From NCBI RefSeq assembly GCF_000023905.1, contig NC_013192.1, positions 1,116,001-1,180,000 on the forward strand: a stretch of DNA of 64,000 bases. Direction: 5' to 3'. Both the position numbers and the translations under genes were made by a program. How positions within the stretch are numbered: the stretch's first letter is position 1; each line of letters opens with the position of its first letter. The notes beneath the pieces were generated by a model, which was not told the origin of the DNA, made no database searches, and saw only the letters and a program-made list of their open reading frames with translations. Below are positions 27,595-36,429 of the stretch, piece after piece. Origin of the DNA: Leptotrichia buccalis C-1013-b. Lineage in GTDB: Bacteria; Fusobacteriota; Fusobacteriia; Fusobacteriales; Leptotrichiaceae.

Positions 27595-27870
27595 ATGGCA
27601 AATGCAAATTTAAGTATTAGAGTTGATAAAGAAACAAAAGAAAAAGCGAACGAATTATTTAACAAATTTGGCTTGACAATGACAACAGCAGTAAATATGT
27701 TTTTAAAAACTGCAGTTAGAGAAAATAGAATTCCTTTTGAACTGAAATTGGAAGAAGAGCCAAATGAAGTAACAATGAAAGCAATTGAAGAAGGAAGACG
27801 GATTGCAAAAGACGATAGTGTAAAGGGATATGACAGCATAGAGGAGTTGAGAGAGGCACTTGGTGTATAA
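27595..27870 (+). CDS. RelB/DinJ family antitoxin (no intact toxin partner)
   Basis: 91 residues. The N-terminal ribbon-helix-helix (ANLSIRVDKETKEKANELF... MTTAVNMFLKTAV) is typical of RelB/DinJ antitoxins, which repress their own operon and neutralise a RelE/YafQ-type ribosome-dependent RNase. No toxin gene follows: the next intact gene is an OmpA-like protein. A 14-codon frame overlapping the antitoxin stop looks like the start of a lost toxin gene (27863-27907). It may be kept as a stand-alone regulator or as protection against a similar toxin elsewhere. Confidence 0.85.
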   Translation: MANANLSIRVDKETKEKANELFNKFGLTMTTAVNMFLKTAVRENRIPFELKLEEEPNEVTMKAIEEGRRIAKDDSVKGYDSIEELREALGV

Positions 27871-27907
27871 AAAGGCTAGGCTCACATTCAAAATTGTTTT
27901 AGTATGA
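27863..27907 (+). pseudogene. Remnant of the toxin gene start
   Basis: A GTG at 27863 overlaps the last codons of the antitoxin gene, the usual coupling in DinJ-YafQ type pairs. It reads VYKKARLTFKIVLV before a TGA. The basic start with a TF-K pattern recalls the first strand of RelE/YafQ toxins, but after 14 codons nothing recognisable follows. Chance cannot be excluded. Confidence 0.35.
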
Positions 27908-27946
27908 TTATGAGTTTTGATATTATATATAAAGGAGTGAATTTTT

Positions 27947-28711
27947 ATGAAAAAAGTAATTTTACTTTTTACAATAATTTTAGGATTTAATTTATTTTCG
28001 GATAATTTAAAAAATAATGAGATACCTTTTATTTCTTCTTCATATGATGAATTTTTTCAAAAAGTAGAGAAATTAGAAGAAAAAATAAAAAATGGAGATA
28101 AAAAAGCGATTAATAATTTAGGGAATTTGTATGCGAAGGATGAAAATTCTCGAAATATTCCTAAGGCAAAAGAATATTATAGATTGGCGATTAAAAATGG
28201 TTCTGAAATTGCTAGGAAAAATTTGGAAATAGTAAATAAACTTCCAAAATTATGTCCTGAGAGATCAATATGTGAAAATTGGACAACAATTAGGTTTGTA
28301 GAAAAAGATGGAAAAATTGTGAAAATGATAATAAGAGGGTTTCCAATTGATAAGGAAGAAGTAAATAAAACTGAAAAACAGGCAATTAAAGAAGAAATAG
28401 AATACATGCTGAATGTTTTCTTTGAGAATGAAGAATTTGAAATTGTCGGATATGCTGATAAAACTGAGAATAATAAAAATAAATTATCTTTATTGAGAGC
28501 TGAAAAAATGTCAGAATTTCTGAAACAAAATGGATTGAGAAAAGATATAAAAATTACTAAAATGATTGGAAAAGGATCTGAAAATCCAATTGATACGAAT
28601 GATACAGTAGAGGGAAGATACAATAATCGTCGTGTTGAAATTTTATTAAAAAATGGAAAAGTTAAGGAAATTGATATTAGTAAATTACTAAATCAGTTAA
28701 GAGATGAATAA
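27947..28711 (+). CDS. OmpA-like peptidoglycan-binding protein with Sel1-type repeat
   Basis: 254 residues with a signal peptide (about 1-19, MKKVILLFTIILGFNLFS). Residues about 42-85 form a Sel1/TPR-like helix pair (AINNLGNLYAKDEN... AKEYYRLAIKNGS). The C-terminal half resembles the OmpA peptidoglycan-binding domain, with FEIVGYADKT, LSLLRAEKMSEFL and the closing NNRRVEILL. It would tether the cell wall in the periplasm. AAAGGAG stands before the ATG. Confidence 0.75.
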   Translation: MKKVILLFTIILGFNLFSDNLKNNEIPFISSSYDEFFQKVEKLEEKIKNGDKKAINNLGNLYAKDENSRNIPKAKEYYRLAIKNGSEIARKNLEIVNKLPKLCPERSICENWTTIRFVEKDGKIVKMIIRGFPIDKEEVNKTEKQAIKEEIEYMLNVFFENEEFEIVGYADKTENNKNKLSLLRAEKMSEFLKQNGLRKDIKITKMIGKGSENPIDTNDTVEGRYNNRRVEILLKNGKVKEIDISKLLNQLRDE

Positions 28712-28722
28712 ATTTAAAAAAG

Positions 28723-28751
28723 TTTCGATTTTAAAAAAAATGTGGTATAAT
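28723..28751 (+). promoter_or_regulatory. Candidate promoter for the secreted protein at 28788
   Basis: TTTCGA, 17-base spacer, perfect TATAAT preceded by TGTGG. The same TGTGGTATAA context occurs at the CRISPR operon promoter (39072). Confidence 0.55.
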
Positions 28752-28787
28752 TAATAGAGAAAAAGTTTGAAGGAGAAGGTGATTTTG

Positions 28788-29156
28788 ATGAGAAAAATTT
28801 TTAATAAAAAGATTGGTGTTTTGATTTTTTCTTTGGTATGTGCTGGATTGGCAAATGCAGCTCCTGTGAGAAATGCAAATGCGGCTGTAAAACTTGTACA
28901 AAATTCAATAATTAATCATGGATTTGGTGGCAGTCAAGGAATAAAATGCATGAAGTTTTATTTTGATGAAACTGATGATGAATTTCAAGTTGATGTGCAT
29001 AGTGATAATGCGAAATGTGGTGGGGATCCAAGTGTTGAGCCACGTTTATTCAGTTATACTGTGAATAAAATAACTGGAGAACTTGCGACAGATAATTTTA
29101 GTTATGCAGAAGATCAGGGAATAGACTGGGAAGGAGATTTTCTTCCGATAGATTAA
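28788..29156 (+). CDS. Small secreted hypothetical protein
   Basis: 122 residues with a signal peptide ending CAGLANA. The mature part has two cysteines (in IKCMKF and AKCGG), probably a disulfide, and an acidic tail. I chose the ATG at 28788 with GGAGAAGG upstream; a TTG seven codons earlier overlaps that site. The domain could be a distant PepSY-type fold (FSYTVNKITGELATDNF) but this is only a resemblance. Confidence 0.65.
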   Translation: MRKIFNKKIGVLIFSLVCAGLANAAPVRNANAAVKLVQNSIINHGFGGSQGIKCMKFYFDETDDEFQVDVHSDNAKCGGDPSVEPRLFSYTVNKITGELATDNFSYAEDQGIDWEGDFLPID

Positions 29157-29197
29157 CTTTTAATATTTTGAAACTATTAAGAAGTGGAGTCTGAAGT

Positions 29198-29743
29198 ATG
29201 AAAAAATTTATTTTAATGCTAATATTTGTTTTGGGAAGTTTTACTTTTGCAGAAATAACGGATAAAGATGTGGAGAGTTTTTTTTCACCTAAAACACAAG
29301 TTTATGTTTCAAATCAGAAAGATTGGTTTTATGGAATGTACCCAGCTAATGGAGAAGAAACTACATGGAAAAAGATTAATTTCTTTATTAATGTCTTGCC
29401 AGTAGGGAATAAATATAAAATTTCATATACGCCTTTTGAAAATGTAGAATCTTATGACAAAGAAGGTTATCCTGTGCTAATCTATAAAATTGATAAAGGA
29501 TATGTTGACGGAGAAGAAAAAGATATATCTACAACAGATTCGTATGAAATTACTATTTTAGGGTTAATACATTCAGGTACAGAGATTAAAAATGGTAAAA
29601 ATTATACAAGAAGTAGTTATCAGGTGCTTTCAAAAAATGAGCTAGATGCTTTATTGAAATCTAAAAATGCAAAAAAACTTGACTCTAGTACAGAAAAAAA
29701 TACAAAAGAATTTCTGAACTGGCTATTTCATAATGCTAATTAA
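29198..29743 (+). CDS. Secreted hypothetical protein
   Basis: 181 residues with a signal peptide (MKKFILMLIFVLGSFTFA). The mature chain is mixed alpha/beta, has no cysteine and shows no motif I recognise. It lies 41 bases after another small secreted protein gene and probably shares its transcript, which ends at the hairpin 29788-29833. Confidence 0.65.
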   Translation: MKKFILMLIFVLGSFTFAEITDKDVESFFSPKTQVYVSNQKDWFYGMYPANGEETTWKKINFFINVLPVGNKYKISYTPFENVESYDKEGYPVLIYKIDKGYVDGEEKDISTTDSYEITILGLIHSGTEIKNGKNYTRSSYQVLSKNELDALLKSKNAKKLDSSTEKNTKEFLNWLFHNAN

Positions 29744-29787
29744 ATTGTTTCAAGGAGTAATAAAAAATTTTATAAAATCAAGAAAAA

Positions 29788-29833
29788 AGAGTTATCTAAA
29801 TTCAATTGCAAATATTAGATAGCTCTATTTTTT
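29788..29833. terminator. Bidirectional terminator between converging genes
   Basis: A 12-bp stem (AGAGTTATCTAA at 29788-29799 with TTAGATAGCTCT at 29815-29826), with an A-run on the left and ATTTTTTG on the right. It serves both the plus-strand secreted proteins and the minus-strand OPT-PLD operon. Confidence 0.85.
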
Positions 29834-30583
29834 GTTTATTCTTTTTTTCAATTCTCTTAATGGAATAGGATTGGAAGTTTTCACTAAATCCTTGTAGACA
29901 TTGTTTAAATGTTTAATTACAGATTTGTCAGCAGTTTTTATGCAAGTTTCGTGATTTAGGAGAAATCCTGTGTCAGTACAGTTTAAGGAGCCTAGAAAGG
30001 CTGTTTTATTGTCAATTATGTAAATTTTACTGTGGAGATGGTAATCTTTATCTAAAATATGTAATTTCAGATTTTCTCTTTTGGAGTAGGTAAATTTAGA
30101 AGATTTTTTATTATTCAATATAAAATCTCTGAAAAATACAATAAAAAGAGAAAAAAGTATTGTGAGAATTAAAAAACTACTTTTGGACAATGAATTTCTC
30201 ATAAAGGAAACATTAAAGCCAAAAGATGTAAAAATTTCCAGTATTGCAAGCGATAAAATTATATAAAATACAATTAATAGAAATTTTCCAAGTTGAAAAA
30301 GCCATTCGTTTTGATTTGGTGAAGAATGTTTTTTTATAAATAATATTTTTTTTAAAAGTGGATAAATTCGTTCGTTGTCTTTTGAAATAATCTTTACTTG
30401 AACGTTTTTGTTTAATGCCTTAAAAATTTCTTCACCTATCATTCTTCCGCTTAAAAAAGGAGCAATTATTGTAATTGATTTTTTTGCATTTTTCATTGTA
30501 GCTCTTACGGCAATTCCTGCTTTTTTCCCAGCGTAAATATCACAGGAAATATCTTTTAAAAATGTATTTTCCATATTTTTCAT
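29825..30583 (-). CDS. Membrane protein with a phospholipase D-like domain
   Basis: 252 residues. A single HKD-type motif, HSKIYIID (His184, Lys186, Asp191), followed by GSLNCTDTG, marks a PLD-family catalytic half. Two membrane segments at about 100-122 and 135-153 split the domain. PLD enzymes need two HKD motifs, so this would have to act as a dimer or be non-catalytic. It is the last gene of an operon with a lipase-like protein, coaX and an OPT transporter. Confidence 0.7.
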   Translation of the reverse strand: MKNMENTFLKDISCDIYAGKKAGIAVRATMKNAKKSITIIAPFLSGRMIGEEIFKALNKNVQVKIISKDNERIYPLLKKILFIKKHSSPNQNEWLFQLGKFLLIVFYIILSLAILEIFTSFGFNVSFMRNSLSKSSFLILTILFSLFIVFFRDFILNNKKSSKFTYSKRENLKLHILDKDYHLHSKIYIIDNKTAFLGSLNCTDTGFLLNHETCIKTADKSVIKHLNNVYKDLVKTSNPIPLRELKKRINKK

Positions 30584-30596
30584 ATCTTAAATATTT

Positions 30597-31529
30597 TTAC
30601 TCCCTTTTTTCACTAAAATTTTCTATTTTTTTCTCTTCTGCTTTATTTTCTTGAATTGTAGTATTTTTCAAAAAGTTAGAAATTTCCTTCATCGTACGCG
30701 TATCTTTTAAAATACTTGTATGAGTGGTATTATCAATAATCTTGAAATTTTCAGATTTCATTTTTGCAGAGTCCACAGGTACCATTCCATCATCTTTTCC
30801 TGGAATTAGCATTGAATAAAAAGGATTATTTGTTTTATTCCCGATTAAAATAAGATAATTATAATCAGGTTCGCCAAGTTGATTTACAAAACTATCTTTT
30901 TTTGTGCTAAATTGCGGAACAACTTTTCCGAGAATAAATGGAAGTTTGTCTACAAATGGAATATCTGCCAGGTGGCTTCCATGCGATGGTGGAGAAATAA
31001 ACACTACTTTTCCAAGATTTTTAAGTGGATTTTCTTTTAAATAGTACCTTAAAATTCCCGTTCCCATCGAATGTGTCACAAAATTAATTTTTATATTTTG
31101 ATTTAAATTTTTATCAGCTGCTTGTCTATTTTTTCGATTTCCATTTTCATCAATTTCAAAATACTGATTTTCTATTTTATTGTAAAAATTTTGTGCATAA
31201 ATTTCTCCAATAATATTTTCAATACTTGGTTTTATATAAAGCTCTGTAATTTCTTGTGCAGTTTCCTTAGTTGTAGGATACTGGATATTTACAATTCTAT
31301 AGTCATTTTTAAAATACTGGGCAATATTTTCCATATCTGAACTTTTTCCGTAAATTCCGTGAAAAAGCACTAAAAAATCCTGATTTTCACGTTTTTTATC
31401 ATTTTTTTCATAATAAGTTTTTATTTTATAGTCGTGGTAAAGCAGTCCAGCCCAACTGTTTTTAGTTGTAGTAATTCCAACGGCAGTAATTGAGGTTCCA
31501 ATTAATATATTTTTTATTATTTTTTTCAT
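30597..31529 (-). CDS. Alpha/beta-hydrolase (lipase-like), exported or anchored
   Basis: 310 residues with a hydrophobic N-terminus (about 5-22). The nucleophile elbow is THSMG (Ser154), the oxyanion strand LVLFHGIYG is at about 53-61, and a late Asp (GKDDGMVPVDS) and His (NTTHTSIL) complete a plausible triad. It resembles the DUF915/lipase class of cell-envelope esterases. It is separated by 13 bases from the PLD-like gene and 12 from coaX, so it belongs to one transcript; pairing with a PLD-like protein hints at lipid turnover. Confidence 0.75.
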   Translation of the reverse strand: MKKIIKNILIGTSITAVGITTTKNSWAGLLYHDYKIKTYYEKNDKKRENQDFLVLFHGIYGKSSDMENIAQYFKNDYRIVNIQYPTTKETAQEITELYIKPSIENIIGEIYAQNFYNKIENQYFEIDENGNRKNRQAADKNLNQNIKINFVTHSMGTGILRYYLKENPLKNLGKVVFISPPSHGSHLADIPFVDKLPFILGKVVPQFSTKKDSFVNQLGEPDYNYLILIGNKTNNPFYSMLIPGKDDGMVPVDSAKMKSENFKIIDNTTHTSILKDTRTMKEISNFLKNTTIQENKAEEKKIENFSEKRE

Positions 31530-31541
31530 ATTTTTCCTTTT

Positions 31542-32315
31542 TTAATTATTAATTGTCAATTTATAAAATTCAAAAATACCAGTTTCCCCAAGTTTTGCCA
31601 CATATTCATCAATTTCTTCAATATATTCGGAAATTTTTCTTCCTTGTCCTCCAGTTGCAATAACATAAGCATTTGGAAAAAATTTTTTATATTGTAAAAT
31701 TAATTCCTTAACTGCTCCGACATTTCCGTAAAAAATACCTGTATTAATCTGAGAAACCGTATTTATTCCCAAAACTGTTTCAGGTTCTGTAAATTCAATT
31801 TTGGGTAAAGCGGCAGTATTGTTGAATAAGGCATTTATTGAAAGTGTAATTCCAGGGAGAATGCTTCCGCCCATATAAGTGGAATCTTTTATCATATCAA
31901 AAGTTGTAGCTGTTCCAAAGTCGATAATTAGAAGCTCCTTTTCTGGATGTAAATTTTTTGCCGCCAAAATATCGACAATTCTATCTGCTCCAAGTCCACG
32001 TTCCATATTTGGTAAAATTTTTATTTTATTTTCAACGTTGTCAAGATTTACAAAAACTGGATTAATGTCAAAATATTTTTTTCCAAGTCTTGAAAAATTT
32101 TCGTTAATATTCGGAACAACAGATGATACAATGATGTTTTCAACGTTTAAAATTTCCAAATTACTGTTTTTAGCAAATTCCTTTAACATTATAAAAAGGG
32201 TATCTTCAGTAAATTCAAGATGTGTAGGTATCCTAAATGTTGCCAGTATATTTCCTTTCATATCATAAAAAATTGGCACAATATGTGTATTTCCAATATC
32301 AAATCCTAAAATCAT
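31542..32315 (-). CDS. coaX: Type III pantothenate kinase
   Basis: 257 residues, the family length. The N-terminal ASKHA phosphate loop is FDIGNTHI, the second nucleotide motif is DFGTATTFD, the GGSILPGI block is typical of CoaX, and VIATGGQG closes the core. It phosphorylates pantothenate with ATP, the first step of coenzyme A synthesis. It lies 18 bases after the OPT transporter gene. Confidence 0.93.
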   Translation of the reverse strand: MILGFDIGNTHIVPIFYDMKGNILATFRIPTHLEFTEDTLFIMLKEFAKNSNLEILNVENIIVSSVVPNINENFSRLGKKYFDINPVFVNLDNVENKIKILPNMERGLGADRIVDILAAKNLHPEKELLIIDFGTATTFDMIKDSTYMGGSILPGITLSINALFNNTAALPKIEFTEPETVLGINTVSQINTGIFYGNVGAVKELILQYKKFFPNAYVIATGGQGRKISEYIEEIDEYVAKLGETGIFEFYKLTINN

Positions 32316-32333
32316 TGTTTTCTCCTTTCTTTT

Positions 32334-33959
32334 TTATTTCATAAATAATCCAATATAAGCTGCAACCGATAAAATAACACCGACAATTGCTTCTCCGCTC
32401 ATTAATCCGTTTGAGAGTAAAAGTAGATTAGAATGAAGTTTTTTTGAATGTCTGTTTGCAAAATAACTTATAAGGCCACCTAAAAATACAGTTGAAGTCA
32501 AATAAAATGGAACATAGATTCCAATTCCAAAAGTTAGTACTGGAAGATTTAACAGACTTAAAACCATACCGAAAATAAGTCCGGCAAAGAAAATTCCTAG
32601 AAATGGAATTCCATTTATTACTGTTGCGACAATGGAAGCCTGTAATGCAATTAAATCAGTATTTTCCACAGGGCCTATATTTTTGTAAATTCTAAAAAAT
32701 ACAAAAAATAAAAATGTTATTACAAATGAACTTACAATTGACCCGATTAATTCTCCAACAAGCTGATCTTTTGGATTTACATTCATTCTATATCCTGATT
32801 TAAAGTCATTCAGAATATCTCCAGAAAGTCCGCAAGCTACTGCAATAATACAGGCTAAAAGGAATAATGTCAAAGTTGTTAAGTCTGCAGAAAATTTTAT
32901 TCCAAAAATATTTAAGCCATTTAATATTTTGTTTAAAAATGAAATTAACAAAATTGTGATTATTGCATAAATTTCCATTGGATTGACTCCAGTTTTTCCA
33001 GTTGAATATCCTGCAATTATTGTACAAAGGATGGAAATTAGAATAAGAACTAATGCCAGAAATATTGGCAATTTGTATATTAAAATTATAATAATAATTG
33101 AAAAAATTGATAAAAATGATAACTTTTTAAAAATATTCTGATTATTTTTTTCATTTTTTGATTTATTTGAAAAAATAATTTTTAAAATCACAGCAATCCC
33201 AATTCCAATCATAAATCCCATTCCAAAGCTATTTTTCATAATAGCAAAGTCATTTAATTTAAAAATTTTAGCAAGTGGCTCTCCAATAAAAACAATAACT
33301 GCACCGCCTAAAAACCATACAAATGTATTTACAAATCCTAAAACATATCCAATCCCAACTAAAAGGGGTGATACATAAAGGCTAAGAAGGCCATTTTTTA
33401 GTGAAAGCAAAGCAGGAATAAATGGCGGTTTCCCTTTTGAAAAGCTGAAATCACGAAAAAGCGCGATAATTGAGCTAAATAATGTCCCAAAAGCCACATA
33501 ACGAATATTTTCCATATTTTCCCCTGATTTAACAAGATTATATGCCGCTTCTCCAATTGGGAATTCCAGTTTTTCCTCTTCAATTAATTTTGAACGAAAA
33601 ATATAGGATAAAAATGAACCAGCGATACTTCCAACCAAAATAGTTATGCAAAGTAAATATTGATTAATATCCGAAAGTTTTCCACCTAAAATAATATAAG
33701 CCGGCACTGTAAAGGCAACTCCCCCTGCCACCATTGACCCAGCACTCATTATTGTATGTGTAATCGTAATTTCCTTATTGTCTGTTCTTTTAAAAAATTT
33801 TAACGTTATCATCGACAAAAGCGTAACCATTATCGTTGGCCAAGGTAACGCTCCAAATTTTAATACAATGTAAAAAGAGCTTGCGGATACTAAAATTGCA
33901 CCTACAATTCCGATAAAAACAGCTGGAAATGTTATGTTTAATTTTTTTTCTTCTGTCAT
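32334..33959 (-). CDS. OPT-family oligopeptide transporter
   Basis: 541 residues with about 12-15 hydrophobic segments. The pattern FGALPWPTIMVTLLSM near the start, the EEEKLEFPIGEAAYNLVKSG block and the CGLSGDILNDFKSGYRMN block are typical of bacterial OPT transporters, which are proton-coupled importers of peptides or metal chelates. It is the first gene of the OPT-coaX-lipase-PLD operon and is divergent from zur. GGAGG stands before the ATG. Confidence 0.88.
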   Translation of the reverse strand: MTEEKKLNITFPAVFIGIVGAILVSASSFYIVLKFGALPWPTIMVTLLSMITLKFFKRTDNKEITITHTIMSAGSMVAGGVAFTVPAYIILGGKLSDINQYLLCITILVGSIAGSFLSYIFRSKLIEEEKLEFPIGEAAYNLVKSGENMENIRYVAFGTLFSSIIALFRDFSFSKGKPPFIPALLSLKNGLLSLYVSPLLVGIGYVLGFVNTFVWFLGGAVIVFIGEPLAKIFKLNDFAIMKNSFGMGFMIGIGIAVILKIIFSNKSKNEKNNQNIFKKLSFLSIFSIIIIILIYKLPIFLALVLILISILCTIIAGYSTGKTGVNPMEIYAIITILLISFLNKILNGLNIFGIKFSADLTTLTLFLLACIIAVACGLSGDILNDFKSGYRMNVNPKDQLVGELIGSIVSSFVITFLFFVFFRIYKNIGPVENTDLIALQASIVATVINGIPFLGIFFAGLIFGMVLSLLNLPVLTFGIGIYVPFYLTSTVFLGGLISYFANRHSKKLHSNLLLLSNGLMSGEAIVGVILSVAAYIGLFMK

Positions 33960-33997
33960 TAAGTTTCCTCCTAAATGTTTGAATGTTGTTTCTTAAA

Positions 33998-34027
33998 ATT
34001 TTACTTCATTTTCATAGTATTTGTCAA
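33998..34027 (-). promoter_or_regulatory. Promoter for the OPT-coaX operon
   Basis: Minus-strand perfect TTGACA, 18-base spacer, TAAAAT, 39 bases before the OPT start. Confidence 0.7.
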
Positions 34028-34108
34028 TGAATTTTTTATAAACTTCTTATTTAATTATAGAATTTATATTGAATATCAAATAAAATAATATTATTATCAT
34101 AAATTTAT

Positions 34109-34137
34109 TTGACAAAAGAAATATTTTGATATATAAT
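34109..34137 (+). promoter_or_regulatory. Promoter for zur
   Basis: Perfect TTGACA, 17-base spacer, perfect TATAAT, followed by the repeated TTTGCAAA elements. An A+T palindrome ATAATATTATTAT just upstream (about 34085-34097) recalls Fur-family boxes. Confidence 0.8.
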
Positions 34138-34145
34138 AAATCATA

Positions 34146-34164
34146 TTTGCAAATCATTTGCAAA
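34146..34164. promoter_or_regulatory. Candidate Zur operator
   Basis: The 8-bp palindrome TTTGCAAA occurs twice, at 34146-34153 and 34157-34164, separated by TCA. It lies at the transcription start of the zur promoter, a place where binding would repress. The whole block is itself close to symmetric. The protein that binds is not proven. Confidence 0.5.
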
Positions 34165-34193
34165 AGTGAAAACATTTTTTAGGAGATGTTATT

Positions 34194-34550
34194 ATGAAAT
34201 TAACTAAGAAAAGGCAGCAAATACTTAATCTTATACAGTCTTCAGACACTCCAATAAATGCCAAGTTTTTAAAATCAAAAGTAGATTTTGACTTATCGAC
34301 AGTTTATCGAGCTTTGGAATTTTTAGAGAAAAATAATTATATTTTTTCGTTTGACTTTGAAAATGAAAAATATTACTTTAAGGAAGAAAATGCCAATTTT
34401 TTTATTTGTGATTCTTGCAAGCATATTGAAACTATGCCTGAATTTTCAAATGAAGAAACAGAAAAAGAAAAAAGCGAATTAAAAAAACGAGGCTTTTCAC
34501 TATTGTCACATCTTTCGATTTTTAAAGGAAAATGCAACGATTGTGATTAA
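34194..34550 (+). CDS. zur: Fur-family regulator, probably the zinc repressor Zur
   Basis: 118 residues, short for the family. The winged helix (KKRQQILNLIQSSDTPINAKFLK... DLSTVYRALEFLE) is followed by the metal-binding half with the structural zinc cysteines CDSCKH and CNDC. It is directly upstream of a complete zinc ABC transporter, which supports zinc rather than iron or peroxide sensing. GGAGATG stands before the ATG. Confidence 0.85.
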   Translation: MKLTKKRQQILNLIQSSDTPINAKFLKSKVDFDLSTVYRALEFLEKNNYIFSFDFENEKYYFKEENANFFICDSCKHIETMPEFSNEETEKEKSELKKRGFSLLSHLSIFKGKCNDCD

Positions 34551-34692
34551 ATCTATGATTTATACTAGACTCTGTTTGAGAAATGAAATTATATTTTAAT
34601 TATTTAAAAATATTAAGTTTTTATCTTTTTCTAGAAAAGTTTTTAATAAATTCATTATTTTATTACAAAAAATACATATAGGAGGAACTAAA

Positions 34693-35634
34693 ATGAAAAA
34701 ATTATTATCATTACTTTTATTATCAGCTCTGTTTATTTTTTCTTGCGGAAATAAATCAGAAACTAAAAAAGAGCAAGGAACTACTACAGGATCAAAGGAA
34801 AAAATTGTAACAAGCGTGCCGCCTTTAAGATGGCTTGCTCAAAAAATTGCAGGAGATGATTTTGAAGTTATTTCAATTGTGCAGCCAAATATGAATCACG
34901 AACTATTTGAGCCGAAACCTTCAGATTTGAAAATTTTGGAAAATTCAAAGGTATTTTTCACTTACAATATGCTAGGATTTGAAGAAACAATTTCTAACAG
35001 CTTAAGTGATAAAAATAAAATTGTTAATGTTTTAGATGGTGTTGATAAAAATTTATTTATCAAAGGAGATCATGATCATGACCACGAACATGAGCATGGA
35101 CATGAACACGGTAAAAAGGAAGAACACGAACATCATCACGAGCATGAAGGACACGATGGGATTGATCCGCATGTTTGGTTCTCGCTTGACATGATGCCTA
35201 AAGTTGCTGAAAATATAAAAAATGAATTGTCAAAACTTTACCCAGACAAAAAAGAAACTTTTGAAAAAAATTACAATGCTTTCATTACAGAACTTAATCA
35301 GGTAAAAGCAGAACTTTCACAAAAAATGGCTTCAAAAACTAAAAAATCATTTATGATTTATCACCCTGCATTAAACTATTTCCTAAAAAACTATGCCATT
35401 GAAGAAATTTCAATCGAGCAGGAAGGAAAAGAGCCGTCAGCACAGCAAATAAAAGAAATTATTGATGAAGCAAAAGAACATAACATAACTACAATCCTAG
35501 TTCAGCCTCAATTTCCAAAACAAAGTGCTGAAGCCATTTCAAAAGAAATTCCTAACTCAAAAGTCGCTGAATTTAATGTTGACAAGGAAAATGTCTTTGA
35601 AAATCTAAAACAGTTTGTAGATTATTTAAATTAA
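34693..35634 (+). CDS. znuA: Zinc-binding lipoprotein of the ZnuABC importer
   Basis: 313 residues. A lipoprotein signal with lipobox FIFSC (about Cys18) anchors it. It belongs to the cluster A-I metal-binding proteins, with conserved ligands around NMNHELFEP and GIDPHVWFS. Between them is a very His/Asp/Glu-rich loop (about residues 117-155, repeating HDHEHEH), the hallmark of zinc-specific members. It captures zinc in the periplasm for ZnuB. AGGAGG lies before the ATG. Confidence 0.93.
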   Translation: MKKLLSLLLLSALFIFSCGNKSETKKEQGTTTGSKEKIVTSVPPLRWLAQKIAGDDFEVISIVQPNMNHELFEPKPSDLKILENSKVFFTYNMLGFEETISNSLSDKNKIVNVLDGVDKNLFIKGDHDHDHEHEHGHEHGKKEEHEHHHEHEGHDGIDPHVWFSLDMMPKVAENIKNELSKLYPDKKETFEKNYNAFITELNQVKAELSQKMASKTKKSFMIYHPALNYFLKNYAIEEISIEQEGKEPSAQQIKEIIDEAKEHNITTILVQPQFPKQSAEAISKEIPNSKVAEFNVDKENVFENLKQFVDYLN

Positions 35635-35688
35635 AAATTTTTATTCAATAAAAAAGAACGAGAAGAAAAACGAAAGGATAAAAATTTG

Positions 35689-36387
35689 ATGGCTAACGGA
35701 CAGAATAAAAAACTTGTGAGTGTACGAAATCTTAACTTTAAATACAACAATGACTATATTTTGAATGATATAAACTTAGATATTTTTAAAGGAAAAAATG
35801 TTGCAATTCTGGGAAGAAATGGTGGCGGAAAATCGACTTTGGTAAAAGTTATGCTTGGATTTTTAAGAAAAAATTCTGGCAGTATTGAGTTTTTTACAAG
35901 TGAAAACAAAATTGGGTATTTACCACAAATAAGGGAGTTCGACACTTCCTTTCCTATTAACATTTTTGATTTGGTAATATCGGGATTAACTAATAAAAAT
36001 AATCTTTTCAGAAGATTTAACAATGAAGAAAAAAAACGTGCTGAAATACTCTTGAAGGAATTTGATATTTTTCATTTAAAAAATAAATTAATAAACGAAG
36101 TATCTGGTGGACAGCTTCAAAGGGCATTAATTGCACGTGCCTTAATTTCTTCGCCAGAACTTATTTTTCTTGATGAGCCGGAATCATTTCTGGATAAGGA
36201 ATTTGAATTTAAACTTTTTGAAAAAATAAAGGAATTGTCAGATTCAACAATAGTTGTAATTTCTCATGAACTGGAAAAAATCTACGACTACATTGATTCC
36301 ATTTTTGTCGTGGAAGGCAATATTCGAGTTTATGAGAAAAAGGAAGATTACGTGTGCAGCAATCCTTATTTACATTCACACAAATAA
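35689..36387 (+). CDS. znuC: Zinc ABC transporter ATPase
   Basis: 232 residues. Walker A is GRNGGGKST, the ABC signature is VSGGQLQRA, Walker B is LIFLDEPES, and the switch His is in VVISHE. It powers zinc import together with ZnuB. I chose the ATG at 35689 over a TTG one codon earlier. It lies 54 bases after znuA and 42 before znuB, in one zinc operon. Confidence 0.92.
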   Translation: MANGQNKKLVSVRNLNFKYNNDYILNDINLDIFKGKNVAILGRNGGGKSTLVKVMLGFLRKNSGSIEFFTSENKIGYLPQIREFDTSFPINIFDLVISGLTNKNNLFRRFNNEEKKRAEILLKEFDIFHLKNKLINEVSGGQLQRALIARALISSPELIFLDEPESFLDKEFEFKLFEKIKELSDSTIVVISHELEKIYDYIDSIFVVEGNIRVYEKKEDYVCSNPYLHSHK

Positions 36388-36429
36388 ACTTTACAAAATT
36401 AAAGATAAATTATTAAAGATTGGGGAATT

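Noticed and set aside
34083-34098. A+T palindrome upstream of zur as the main Fur-type box
   Set aside because: Similar A+T palindromes are frequent in this DNA, and it lies upstream of the -35. The doubled TTTGCAAA at the start site is a better operator candidate.
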